A stretch of 64,000 nucleotides of DNA from Heterohyrax brucei (Eukaryota; Chordata; Mammalia; Hyracoidea; Procaviidae): the NCBI GenBank assembly GCA_028571685.1, contig CM053143.1:150778329-150842328 (forward strand), in the 5' to 3' direction. Below the pieces are notes generated by a model. That model had not been told where the DNA came from. It worked only from the letters and a program-made list of their open reading frames with translations, and ran no database searches. This document shows, one piece after another, positions 33,891-45,184 of this stretch; positions within the stretch are counted from its first letter, which is position 1; each line of letters begins with the position of its first letter. The position numbers were made by a program, and so were the translations under genes.

Positions 33891-34677
33891 AGATTTGCCT
33901 AGTCCTTTGAAATGTAGTCAATGCCTCCATTTTTACATTGCTGCTATGAAAAAAAAAAATGACAACTACTTTGCATAAACTAGTATGATGACAGTTTTCA
34001 ACAAGAAAATGTGTGCTCTTCTTGTGTTAGGGCACAAGAAGTCTGAATTATTTACAGCATGAATGCCCAAGCAATCACTAATCAGTGAGATTCAGAACTA
34101 AGAACTGATTCTGCATCCTGATAAAGACATACTCCAAAATAGTCATTACATTTAAACAAAATTACACACAATATTGCTGTTTTTATAGTAGACATGTTAT
34201 AATATCAAAAAAAAAAAAAAGAAAAAGAAAAAAATCCCTATTAGCATAGCTGGATGCTTAACCTCAAATACTCTGCCTTACTCAGGAAAGATTTCCTGGG
34301 AAAAGTAGACCCTGAGGGAGATGGTGAAGAAAGTTATTAGTGTAATATAATCTCTTAGAAACTTGATCTCCTAGTTGTAAGGATACTCCCCAGATTGCTC
34401 CATCCAAAGGCTAATTTTCTAGCCAGTAACCACCAAGGTCGTGTATATGAAAGAAGCTGTGAAAATGCTCTGTGCTTTGGGAGTTAGACATTTCAAAGTC
34501 AGAAGGGTTCAGATCACATCCCAGCTGCTGCTTAAGATACAGGACTTCACTTAGAGACAGGCACTTTACTATGCGAATATCAGTTACCTCACCCATAAAT
34601 GGGATGGATAACACAATCCACTTTTGAGGAAGGAATCAAAAAACTTACGTAAGGTGTCCAGTGCCTATGTATATCAT
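33891..34677. other. unassigned DNA, possible MIR at 34470-34650
   Basis: TTCAGATCACATCCCAGCTG, TACAGGACTTCACTTAGAG and TTACCTCACCCATAAATGGG follow MIR order in sense, loosely. The rest is unrecognised, with A-runs near 34205. Confidence 0.4.
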
Positions 34678-34876
34678 GCTGTTGTGTGTCATCCCGTCAA
34701 TTTTGACTCACAGCAACTCTACATGACAGAATACAACTGTCCCATAGTCTCCCAGTTTATAATCTTTACAGGAGGAGGTCACCAGGTCTTTTCTCCTACA
34801 GAACTGCTGATGGATTTGAACCAATAACCTGTGGTTAGTAGCTGAGCACTTAACTGTTGTGTTACCAGGGCTCTTG
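34678..34876 (-). repeat. AfroSINE, medium variant
   Basis: Antisense: the tail GTGTCATCCCGTCAATTTTG, a module with AATCTTTACAGGAGGAGGTC, then TGGATTTGAACCAATAACC (B-box side) and GAGCACTTAACTGTTGTG. Confidence 0.88.
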
Positions 34877-35071
34877 GAATATCACAGATGCTCAAAAATG
34901 GTGACTACTATTAATGCCGTGGACAATTTGGAAATGATATCGGTGATATTTGTAGAACATGATGAACATAAACAAATGTCACTAAACTTGTGGGTAAGGC
35001 TAAGAACCTGCAACATTTAAAAACTATACATTAAAAAATGTTGAACTGGTAAACGTTTTGTTATATAAATA

Positions 35072-35106
35072 TAAAGCCAAGTGCCGTCGAGTCAGATCCG
35101 ACTCAT
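35072..35106 (-). repeat. AfroSINE/RTE tail scrap
   Basis: GCCAAGTGCCGTCGAGTCAG followed by ATCCGACTCAT is an isolated antisense tail of about 30 bp with well-preserved CpGs. A target duplication (ATATAA) is possible but short. Confidence 0.65.
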
Positions 35107-35109
35107 ATA

Positions 35110-37552
35110 ACCACAGTAAAATATTTTAAAGCCTTCCAGGCAACACGGCACCATACACAGAAGTATCATGCCATCCTTCCAAAGCAAAAACCCCAAAAAC
35201 TAAATAAAACAGAGACAAACATCAATCTTGGAGCCTGAATTGTCATATGAAGAGGTAAATATCTCAGCAAAACACCAAAGGAATAAGAAACTAACAGAGA
35301 ACAGAGGGCAACAAGAGATACAAAAAGAAGTCCCCTATCAGCCAACCTAGCAGAGATTCACCACCATGAACACCTACTGGAGATTGGCAGACAGCATAGG
35401 AAAGCAACTTCACACAAATCCTAGCAGGAAAAAAGTAACTAGAAACCAGCAATACACATGTTCCCACCTCCCATCCTCTCCTCACTGCTCTACCTCTGCT
35501 GCCTCCTGGATAGCTGTGGTGGCTCAGCCAGTTAGGAAGGACAGCACCTGTGCCACTTGGATTGGACCCATGCACACTGGAGATCAGCAGATGAGAAGTA
35601 TGCAAAAGCACATTCAGGAACCCGTACAAGGACACAGATTACCTACTCCACCCATCACAACCTCACCACTTCTTCCATCCACCTGAACCATGTGCCGAAC
35701 ATCACATCCTCAAGCAACATAGGTATGGCCTACCAGAACCTGCCCAACACTGATTCTTGGTTTGCCCTGTCAGCCCTAGTAAGCACCACAAACAACCCAT
35801 CCCAACTCCTCCCTATCAGCTAGACCTGCCTTGTTGCACCACAGCTGAGCAACTGGCCCTACCCATTGGACAAGGAGGTAAAAATTATTGTGACCACAGA
35901 TAAGCAAACAACAAACAGAGCATGCCTGCTCTGAAATAACCAAATAAAACAAAAAAAAGGGTGATCCAAAAAATCTGCAATCAATAATTGGAGAAAAAAC
36001 TACTGAATGTCCCAAAGACAGCAGACGATATCAAAACTTGTTGTTGTTGTTTTTTTTCAAAAAAAGCAGGAGAGGATGGTTCCGGTAGGTATCCAAAATA
36101 AAACACCAGATGACTTTCTTGCAGAAGAAAAGGCATTAGAACTCATTGACAGAGAATTCCAATCTCTAATATTCAGAGTATTCAAGAGTTGAAGCAAAAA
36201 GCAGACAAAAATGAGGAAAAAAATAGACAAAACCAGATAAATTTATAAAAGGATTCAGAAAAATATTACAGGAAAAAATACCAAAATAAATTCATAACTA
36301 GAAATCATACAAAAACAATTAGAACTCCAAAAGATAAATAACAAGATTTTAGAAATGGACAGTGTCATAGAAGGGCTGAGAAGCAGGTCTGAAATGATGG
36401 AAGACAGAATCAATAAAATTGAAGACAAACACTTGGATACAACTCAGTTTGAGAAAAAAGTAAAGAAATCTTGAGAGTTACGGGGCATACAATCAAAAGC
36501 AAAAATTTACAGGTGATCAGAGTTCCAGAAGCAGGAGAGAAAATGGAACTCAGAGAGGCTCATTAAAGAATTGCTGACAGGAAACTTCTTTAGTATCATG
36601 AAAAATGAAAAGCTGCCCATTTAAGAAGTTCAGTAAACCACATATAGGATAGATTCTAAAAGAAAATCACAAAAGCATATCATTTTCACATTCACTATAA
36701 CCAAAGGGGGAAAATAATTCTGAGAGCAGCTCAAGAAAAAGGCACATATAGAGAAAAAAATAAGCCTAAACCCTAATTACTCAGCAGAAACCATGCAGGG
36801 AAGAAGGCAGTGAGAAGATACATATAAACCTGTGGGGGGAAAAAATGCCAAACAAGAATAACATATCCTGCAAAACTCTCATTCAAATATTAGGACATGT
36901 CCAGACAAACAGAAATTAAGAGAATATCTAAAAACCAAACCAAACTCACAAGAATTAGTGTTTTAGTCAGCTAGTGCTGCTCTAACAGAAACACCACAGA
37001 GTGGATGACTTTAACAAAGCAAAGTTTATTGTTACATAGTCCCGTAGGCTACAAGTCCAAATTCAGGATGTTTGTTCCAGGTGAAGGCTTTCCCCCTTGT
37101 CAGCTCTGGAGGAAAGTCCAGTGTTGCATCAGTCTTTGTCCAAGGAGCATCTTGGTGCAGGAACCTTAGGTCTGAAGGATGCGCTCTTCCCCCAGTTCTG
37201 CTTCCTTGATAGTGTGAGGTTCCTGTTTCTCTGCCTGCTACCCTTTTCTTTTATCTCTTCTAGAATGAAAGGATTAAGGGTGGGGAAAGACACACTCCAG
37301 GGAAACTCCCTTTACAGTGGAGTAGGGAGGTGATCTTATAAAGGGATTTACAGTCCCACCCTAATCCTTTAAAATACAGCACAGGAAAATCACAAAACGG
37401 AAAACAATCATAGAATACAGGGAATCATGGCTCAGACACATGGCTACACATATTTTTTGGGGGACACAATTCAATCCATGATAATTATAAAAGAGAGTCC
37501 TTCGGTCTGAAAACAAACAACCAGAGACCACAGCCTAAATCTAGGATACAAG
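35110..37552 (+). mobile_element. second HAL1 element, split by a MaLR LTR
   Basis: 5' region 35110-36000, then broken ORF1-like sequence: AGGCATTAGAACTCATTGAC, ATGATGGAAGACAGAATC, then AAATTGAAGACAAACAC with CTTGGATACAACTCAG. The HAL1 3' hallmarks follow: CAGCAGAAACCATGCAGGG (36783), CAAGAATAACATATCCTGC, and after the LTR, GAGAGTCCTTCGGTCTGAAA. There is no ORF2, and no frame survives. Confidence 0.7.
36959..37484 (-). mobile_element. MaLR (MLT1-like) solo LTR inside HAL1
   Basis: Antisense: it begins TGTTTTAGTCAGCTAGTGCT and ends GGGGACACAATTCAATCCATG. On the minus strand the order matches 7618-9463, including TTTGTGATTTTCC and GGACTTGTAGCCTACGGG. AATTA-like flanks on both sides suggest a 5-bp target duplication. 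Confidence 0.85.
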
Positions 37553-38205
37553 TGTTGATGTTGTTCTTAGGTGCCGTTGAGTCAGTTCTGATTCATGGCG
37601 ACCCTATGAACAACAGAACAAAACACTGCCCGGTCTTGTACCATGTCCATAATTGTTTTTATGCTGAAGCCCATTGTTGCAGCCATCTCATTGATCCATC
37701 TCGTCAAGGGTCTTCCTCTTTTTCACCGACCTTCCACTCTACCAACCATGATGTCCTTCTCCAGGGATTGATCTTTCCTGTCAACATGTCCAAAGTACGT
37801 AAGATGAAGTCTTGCCATCTTTGCTTCCAAGGAGTACTCTGGTTGTACTTCTTCCATAATGGATCTGTTTATTCTTTTGGCGATCCATTGTACATTCAAC
37901 ATTCTTCCCCAACACCACAATTCAAAGGCATCAATTCTTCTTCTGTCTTCTTTGTTCATAGTCCAGCTTTCACACACATATGATGTGACTGAAAATACCA
38001 TGGCTTCGGTCAGGCATGTTTTAGTCTTCAAGGTGACATCCTTATTTTTGAATACTTTGAAGAGGTCCTTTGCAGCAGATTTTTCCAGTGCAATGTGTCT
38101 TTTGATTCTTGACTGCTGCTTCCAAGGGCTTTGATTGTGGACCCAAGTAAAGTAAAATCTTTGGCAACCTCAATCCTTTCTCCATTTCAAGTGTAGGTTA
38201 CTTCC
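37553..38205 (-). mobile_element. RTE LINE 3' end, minus copy of a head-to-head pair
   Basis: The tail lies on the left (TTGTTCTTAGGTGCCGTTGA). The coding end runs rightward in antisense through TTTCTCCATTTCAAGTGTAG. It is the best-preserved RTE piece in the window, and its partner at 38207 runs the other way. Confidence 0.88.
37723..38031 (-). pseudogene. RTE ORF2 C-terminal domain fragment
   Basis: The translation contains AMVFSVTSYVCESWTMNKED, RRRIDAFELWCWGRMLNV, EVQPEYSLEAKMARLHLTYF and GHVDRKDQSLEKDIM. These match the C-terminal region that follows the reverse transcriptase in BovB/RTE-clade proteins (CESWT, RRIDAFELWCW, YFGH..R). About 100 codons are open. The RT and endonuclease are absent, so it cannot work. 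Confidence 0.9.
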
Positions 38206-38206
38206 A

Positions 38207-38854
38207 ACAAAAACAAAATGAAAATCATCAACTGGATCAATAAGCAACATCATGATAAACAGAGAAAAGAATGAAGCTGCCCAAGATTTCATTTTACTTG
38301 GATTCACAATCAGTGTCCGCAAAAGCAGCAGTCAAGAAATCAAATGCTACATTGTATTGGGTAAATGTACTGCAAAAGATCTCTTTATGGTGTTAAAAAG
38401 CAAAGATATCACTTTAAGGACTAAGGCATGTCCGATCAAAGCCATGGTGTTTTCAGTTGCCTCACATGCTTGTAAAAGTTGGACAATGAATACAGAAGGC
38501 CGAAGAATTGACGTCTTTGAATTACAGTGTTGGTGAAGAATAGTGAACACACCACGGACTACCAGAAGAATGAACAAATTTGTGTTAGAAGAAGTGCAGC
38601 AAGAATCTGTATTAGAAGCAAGGACAGTGAGACTCTGTCTTACATACCTTGGACATGTTATCAGGAGGGACCAGTCCCTGGAGGACATCATTCTTGGTAA
38701 AGCAGAGGGTCAGTCCTCAATGAGACAAAGTGGCACAGTGGCTGCTACAACGGGCTCAAAAGTAGCAAAAATTATCAGGATAGTGGAGGACCGAGCAGTG
38801 TTTCATTCCGCTGTGCAGAGTGTTGCTGTGAGTCAGAATCAGTTTGATGACACC
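38207..38854 (+). mobile_element. RTE LINE 3' end, plus copy of a head-to-head pair
   Basis: AGCAACATCATGATAAACAG, TTCATTTTACTTGGATTCAC, GTTGGACAATGAATACAGAA and CTTGGACATGTTATCAGGAG are RTE C-terminal coding blocks. Two open stretches (38252-38536 and 38543-38866) are halves of one frame broken by a stop and shift near 38535. The terminal tail ACCTAACAACAATAG is displaced to 39490-39504 by an LTR. Confidence 0.88.
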
Positions 38855-39489
38855 TGTGATGTCTAAGATTGTGTGTCAACTTGGCTGGGCCAAGATTCTC
38901 AGTGTTTAGGCAACTGTATGATATTGTGATCACTTTCCTGTTTAGATCTGACACGTGATCAACCCATGATGAGACATGCTGTGAGTAGCACCAGCAGGGG
39001 CAGGTCTGTGGCAGCTCACCTACCCCTCAGCCTTCACCTGTCTGCTCTGTGTCACCTAGACCTTTCTCTCCTCCATGCTGAGGCTTTTTGCTTGTTCTAG
39101 ACCCTACGGCTGGCTCCAGTTTATCTGAACTCCAGTTTGGGGACTTGAGCTAGCAGCTTACCTGTGGTCTTGCCTGCCAATCTTGAGATTCAGTGATCTT
39201 CACAGAATTACAACACCCATGCTAGCCTGCTGATCTTGGGTTCACCAGTCCCTTGGCTATGTGAATCAGGAGAAACCTCTAACAGTACTGCTTTCTAGCT
39301 TTCCTGTCTTGGGTTCACCAATCCCTGTGATTTCATGAATGAAAAGCCTCTTTCCTGTTCCAAAGACTCAAAACATTATAGTCTCTAAAAACCATCTGGA
39401 CCATTTTCTTGATATAAATCTCTCTCTCTCTTCCTACATATATACACACTTTTCTAGTTTTGCTTCTCTAGAGAACCCAGCCTAAGACA
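38855..39489 (+). mobile_element. ERVL-like solo LTR inside the RTE tail
   Basis: It begins TGTGATGTCTAAGATTGTGT and ends GAGAACCCAGCCTAAGACA. The ends and layout match 14367-14930. It separates the RTE tail from its body, so it is younger than that RTE. Confidence 0.75.
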
Positions 39490-39574
39490 TTACCTAACAA
39501 CAATAGCTGATAGCAGAGTTAATGATAAGAAAGTGGAGCTGGGGATCTTTATCTTTGCATATTATGATCTTTTC

Positions 39575-39850
39575 CCCATAGCTGCATGATTAACCTCTTA
39601 CATTTTTCAGCTCAAACATTACCCTCTCAATAAGGCCTATACTGACTACCCCATACAAGATCACAACCTACCGCCTCTCATTCTAGCATTTTATATCTTT
39701 TTTATACCACTTACTATATAGTTTTCCTACTAGGCTTTTGTTTTAATTATCTGTCTTCCCACTATGACAAACTCAAGGGCAGGAGTTTTTGCCTCATTTG
39801 TCTGCTAATGTATTCCCAACACCTAACAGGTTCTTGAGATTTGTTGGTCA
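39575..39850 (+). repeat. L2 LINE 3' end
   Basis: CAGCTCAAACATTACCCTCT, AATAAGGCCTATACTGACTA, CACTTACTATATAGTTTTCC and CTCAAGGGCAGGAGTTTTTG occur in the order of the L2 3' end in sense. Confidence 0.85.
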
Positions 39851-41045
39851 AACGGAAGAACACCATTTAGGTTTGTTCTGCATTTGGAAGGTTGGTTCAA
39901 TTGCAGGGAGCACTGCTGCCTCACACCATCTCCACGTCAGCTTTAGAGTGGCAGTAGCGATAAGTGTACTGCTCACTGGGCACTAAAATCACTGGAAGAC
40001 ACTTAACTGGAACGTGGCTCCAGCACACCATGGAACATGAGCAACAGGAAGCTTCTTCTCACATTGACTTAATGATTCTCAAACTGCTCTCTGGCTCCAA
40101 ACCTTCACACATTATGCCCATCAAGCCAGCACATAGGAAAGATGTTTGAGCTTTCTAGGAAAACAGTCAGAACTCTTGCTAAATCCACATCACTGTGAGT
40201 ATGATGTCTATACAGTTCACAATATTCAACAGAAACCTGCTTCTTAAATTTGTGAAGTCTCCCCATCCACTAAGTATTCACGTCCTTCTTCCTGCAGATA
40301 TGTCAACATCTCACCAAACACCCAAATAACAATCAAACAGCAATGGTTGGTATTTTAACCAACCAGAGAAATTCTTAAAAAAAAATAAAGATGCTACAAA
40401 GTTGACAATACCTTTTAATCCTTACTGTTGAGTCTTTAACCCAAATCTTACCTTTCTGTCATTAGAACCTAAAATCTATAAGCACAATGACTATGTCCCT
40501 GTCTTATGCCCTGCTGAGTAGCTGACACCTAAAATAGTCACACATAAAATATTTATGGAATGAATGAATGAATTCAGTTACTTCAGTGCATATTTCAAAG
40601 CCCCTTTGCAAAACTCAACTGATACAGTTCAAAGACTTGAGATAGAGACAAAGATCTTGTTTGACAGGACGGAAGAAACAGCAGTACACATGGAAAAAGA
40701 CCTGAAAGGTTTTGTTTTTCTTCAAGCTTAATGCAGATAAAGGTCAACTGGGCAATTCATCTGCTGACTGAGCTAATATCATGTTAGTCTGAATTAACAA
40801 TTAACAAAAGCAATGCCTCCAACAGATAAGAAAGAGTTCTCCTGCACTTTTCAATGGTCAGATCACACCTGAAAGACCTGTCCAGGTCTGGATGCACACT
40901 TTTTAAGAAAAATCTTGACATAGTGGTGAGGGATCCAGAAACTAAGTCTCACATGCAATAGTGGAAAGATTTGAATATACACATTTGTTAGACAGCCAAA
41001 CATAGCATAAGAACATAGCTGCAATAACCAATCAGAAAAAGACAG
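39851..41045. other. mostly unassigned, with an L2 end at about 40470-40575
   Basis: CTATAAGCACAATGACTATG through TTTATGGAATGAATGAATG (40475-40572) is an L2-like 3' terminus. Otherwise no repeat or gene is recognised. Confidence 0.5.
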
Positions 41046-41428
41046 TGTTATGAATTAAACTGTACCTCCACTCCCAAAATATGTGTTAAAATTGTAACCC
41101 CTGCATCTGTGGATACAATCATGTTTGGAAATGCGGTTTTCTTTTGTTAAGCAGTTCATACTTGAGTATGGTAGAGTCTAAATTAAATCATTTCTGAGTT
41201 ACAAAAAGAGAAAATTAAACACCGAAGGATGTACACACAGAGGAAGATACATACCATAAAAGGATCTCCTACAAAGCTAAGCACCAAGGAATGCCCAGGG
41301 CTACCAAAAAAGAAGGTATCAACATGGCTAAGATCCTGATTTGGATTTTTAACTCTAGAACTATGAGAAAATAAATTTCTGTTCATTAAAGTCATCAACT
41401 GTGGTATTTCTGCTACAAGAGCACAAGG
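41046..41428 (+). mobile_element. MaLR (MLT1-like) solo LTR, old
   Basis: TGTTATGAATTAAACTGTACC, ACCCCTGCATCTGTGGATAC, GAAAATAAATTTCTGTTCATT and a GTGGTATTTCTGCTACAAG end match pan-mammalian MLT1 better than the other MaLR copies here. It appears older. Confidence 0.8.
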
Positions 41429-42199
41429 TATTTCTGACAGATAGGGAGCAGCATTTAAGACAGACAGGACAGCACTGGATCAGCCCCACAGCCTTGATTG
41501 ATAGCCAGCTTATTATCCAAGACATATGAGACAGCCCTGCCATGCTCAGCAGTGCCACCAAAGTGGCCATCCCCAATGAACTCTTTTTTGATACATAACT
41601 TAGATGCAGCACTAAATAACTGACTCAAATAGTGGTGAGCCTAACATTTATAAGGCAGCAAAACAGTTCTATTTCTTAGAACGTGGGAATTGATTCAAAT
41701 CTTTAATGACTTTCGAAAATAAAATTTCATCTCTTAGAAGAAAACTTGGAGCTTTATAAGGATTGGCATCACCTATTATATGAACGGGCTTGTCTGAATT
41801 AAAGCTGGGAAACCAGCAAAGCTGACCATGCCATCAGAAGTTGCAGGCCTACTCTGCCCTAATATTGCTGAGCTTGTAAACCCACTTAGGTTAAGGACCT
41901 TAACCATTTTGTTTTTTCATTCCAGATAATAGCATAGGATCTAGCACAGAAAGAGATCTTCAACAAATATTTGTTGAACCAAAAATGAATGGAGAATGCC
42001 AAAGCTGGCCCCAGCCCTTGAATTCAAAAGGGAATGTTGTTAAAAGTGGGCTTAGAATCTTCACCCAGAGATCACCATGGCATCTGGTCCACTGCTAGCA
42101 GCATCCCCTTTGCCATCTTGAGGTCATTCTTCCATTCTTCCATTCCCCCATTCCACTGATCCATAATAATGGGTTCCTTTCTTTCAATTACTATCAGAA
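41429..42199. other. unassigned DNA with an L2-like end near 41915-41990
   Basis: ATAGCATAGGATCTAGCACAG through AATATTTGTTGAACC resembles an L2 3' terminus. No gene is seen. Confidence 0.45.
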
Positions 42200-42790
42200 T
42201 GACTCACAAGTCTTTTGACTGGGTACAAGTCCTTCAAGACTTAGTCCATATACGCTTACCTACCTCATCTTCTACCACTGTGTCCCCAATCCTTGTGGTC
42301 TAGTGGTCCCTTGGACACATTTTGCTTCATGCTTCTGTGCTCACGATGTTTTATGAGTCTGAAACACATCTTCAAACTCTTCCTTTCTGGCTAACTAACT
42401 CTGCTATATTTCAAATTCACACATTACTAGAAAATTTTCTCCAAATTCACAAAGGGGCTCAGTTAAGGACCTCCTCTCTGTTCCTATAAGTCTTTCATTG
42501 GTAGTTCAAATCTACCCAGAAGTGGCTTAGAAGTTCACATGATCTATTTCTGAGAAGTCACAGCCATGTTACATTCTGACATTCACGGGTTGCCATGAGT
42601 CAGGATTAACTCAAGAACAACTAGTTTGGTTCTTTGTTAGTGGTGGTGGTGTTTTTTCCCTCTGTGTTCTCATAGCACACTGTGAATCTTAACAGCTATC
42701 ATGCTAAACTGAAATTAACTTTCTTCCCCACTAGTTTTTCAAAGGCAGAGAGCATACCATTCATCGCTGTAACTCTGACTCCATGGTATT
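42200..42790 (+). repeat. L2 LINE 3' region, split by an AfroSINE
   Basis: CCTACCTCATCTTCTACCAC on the left, and CCCACTAGTTTTTCAAAGGC with AGAGAGCATACC on the right, follow L2 order. The AfroSINE at 42501-42635 interrupts. Confidence 0.6.
42501..42635 (+). repeat. AfroSINE, long variant, 5'-truncated
   Basis: It starts in the B-box area (GTAGTTCAAATCTACCCAG), carries the long-variant module (GATCTATTTCTGAGAAGTCA) and the tail TTGCCATGAGTCAGGATTAA. Confidence 0.8.
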
Positions 42791-42954
42791 TGATATGGAA
42801 GATAGTCACGTAACAAGTGACCCAAAGTGGGCATCAGACAGCCTGCCATCACTGTGAGGGATCGATACAGCAGGACCACAAATCCAGAAGGGGGAGCAGA
42901 ATGGAAGGTCTGAAAGACTGATGAAACAAGGTGACACCTATGGCCACTTTAATC

Positions 42955-43690
42955 TCCTAATTTCCTGATTTTTTAAAATAAATTTCAATTCTAATTTTTT
43001 TAAAATTATATTTTTATGTGTTTTCAGTGAATGTTTACACAGTAGTTTAGGTTCCCATTCAACAATTTCTATACAGATTTGTTCAGTAACCTGGCTTACT
43101 GTCTTCACAATGCATGAAAATTTCACATTACTTCCATTCTGGTTGTTTCATTTTCATTAATCTAGTTTCTCTGTGGCACTTACATTGTCATCTTTGTTTT
43201 AAAGCAACTGTTGATTACTTGGTCTCATACAGATGATTTTTTTAAAAAAGGAATGCAGTACTCACAGGTGATTGTCTTTGTGAACCAACTTGTGATTTAG
43301 CTTCAAAGTGACCTCAAGGGTTAGTTTTGGTTCAAGGTTTGAAGAGGATCTCAGGGCAATCATCTCAGGGAGTTCTCCAGTCTCAACCATTTCACTAAGT
43401 TTGGTTTTTTGTTTTGTTGTTGTCTTTGGGCTTTTTGCTTTTAGGAATCTGAGATTCTGTTTCACATTTTTCTCCCATTCTATCAAGCCTCACCTATTGT
43501 GGCCCTGATTAGAATTGTCCATAGCGGTAGCCAGGCACCATTTAGTTCTTCTAGTCTCAGGGTAAAGGAAGCTATCGTTGCTGTAGACTATTTGTCCTGC
43601 AGACTAGTTTCCTCATTGAATGTTTGGTTTCCTTCTGTATCTTTTGCTTTGGATAAGGGTAGACCAATGGTTGTAACTTCAATTTCAATT
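42955..43690 (-). mobile_element. antisense L1 3' UTR fragment
   Basis: GTGAATGTTTACACAGTAG, GGTTCCCATTCAACAATTTC, AAGGTTTGAAGAGGATCTCA and GTAGCCAGGCACCATTTAG belong to an afrotherian LINE 3' region, also partly seen at 45548-46290 (GGGCACCATTTACTCC). Open frames in it are incidental. Confidence 0.6.
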
Positions 43691-44689
43691 TTAAGTCATA
43701 ATATATTATGGAATTAACATGCAAAGACTTGGTATGTTCATTTATAAAAAAGCTCACCTCAAAGAATTAACCAAAGTTCCAAAGTAAATAACTTTATTTA
43801 TTGCTCTTATTATCACAGACCTGATATTTCAGCTCAATTCTTAAACAGTTTACCTTGCCTCTGATTACACATAGCTTTTAAATGATCATAGTCAAATACT
43901 GAGTACATCAAATGCAGAACATAGCGGAACTCCAAACCAACCTAACCAAACATGTTGTCCAAGCTCCCAAGACAAGGAATGAATAAAGGACAAAATAGAC
44001 AGAAGTAGGGTAATCTGAATGGTTTGCAGTACAAAACTTTAAACTATTCATGTTTGCAATTTTTAAGGATTAGTGAGAAGCAGTATAAAGGGAACAAACA
44101 AGAGCCCAAGACAAGAGCCAGTTTCAAGAGAAGTAGGACTGGTAAGGGAAGGCATCAAGAATAAGGCCACAACGTCTGTAAGTACTCTAGGTCCTGGGCT
44201 CTAGTGCTGTCTGCTGGAATACTCTTTCTTGGATGGATCCTGACCCAAGTTCAGCAGATGCTATGGTTTAAAGATCAGCAGCACATGATCCAGAGGGACT
44301 GAGTCCTCTCGCCCTAAGAGAGGAGAGGTCTTCTCTTTAGTCTCTTCATGCAGCCCCAAGGACACAGAAAGTACTTGCTCCTCTATAGCCAGAGTAGGGA
44401 AGCTTCTTCTTAAAAGGCCAGATAATGCATACTTGATGCTGTGTGGGCCAGATGCTTTCAGTCATAATTACTCATCTCTGCTACTGTAGCACAGGAAAAC
44501 AGCAATAGATATTACATAAGTGAATAAGCATGGCTGTAATCCAATGACATTTATTTATAGACATTTAAATTAGAATTAAATTTTCACAAGTTACAAAACA
44601 GTATTCTTGCAAAACTTTATGCCAACCACTTAAAGATGTAAAAACTATTCTTACTCTGCAGGCCATAACAAAAGGCAGTGAGCTAGATA
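43691..44689. other. unassigned DNA
   Basis: No gene or nameable repeat. The 44.1-44.4 kb part is more GC-balanced. Confidence 0.4.
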
Positions 44690-45117
44690 CAACCATGGTA
44701 TGCATGAAGAAGCTGGACAATGAATGAGGAAGACGGAAGAAGGACAGACTCCTTTGAATTGTAATGGTAGAGAAGAATATTGAATGTATCACAGAGTGAG
44801 AAAAGAACAAATCTTCTCTGAAAGAAGTACAACCAGAATGCTTCCTGGAAATCACAGATGGTGAGATTGGATCTTACATACTCTAAACATGTTCTCAAGA
44901 GGGATCAGTCGCTGGAGAAGGACATTATGCTTGGTAGAGTGGAGTGTCAGCGAAAAAGTGGAAAACCCTCAATCAGACGGACTGACACAGTGGCTGCAAC
45001 AATGGGCTTATGCATAAAACTGTGGGCCTGGTGCAAGAGCAGGTAGTGTTTCAATCTGCTGTGCACAGGGTCACTGTGAGTCAGAACCAACTCAACAGCA
45101 CCTGACAACAACAACAT
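44690..45117 (+). mobile_element. RTE LINE 3' end
   Basis: AAGCTGGACAATGAATGAGG, GAAGTACAACCAGAATGCTT, AGAGGGATCAGTCGCTGGAG and ACTGACACAGTGGCTGCAAC are followed by the full tail GTCACTGTGAGTCAGAACCA and CCTGACAACAACAACAT. Frames are broken. The intact tail shows the similarity to AfroSINE tails. Confidence 0.9.
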
Positions 45118-45184
45118 AGTGTACCAGCCCCTACTCTCTACAAACATTTTAATTTCAGCTCATATTTGTGTCCTTCTACTGGCC

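Noticed and set aside
38252..38866. Two adjacent plus-strand frames as host genes
   Set aside because: Both translate to the RTE C-terminal region (KSWTMN, RRIDVFELQCW, YLGHVIRRDQSLE), separated by a stop and shift. They are dead retrotransposon.
37559..38866. Recent inverted duplication (palindrome) of one locus
   Set aside because: The two RTE arms differ at many positions and end in different RTE subfamily sequence, so they are better read as two insertions placed head to head.
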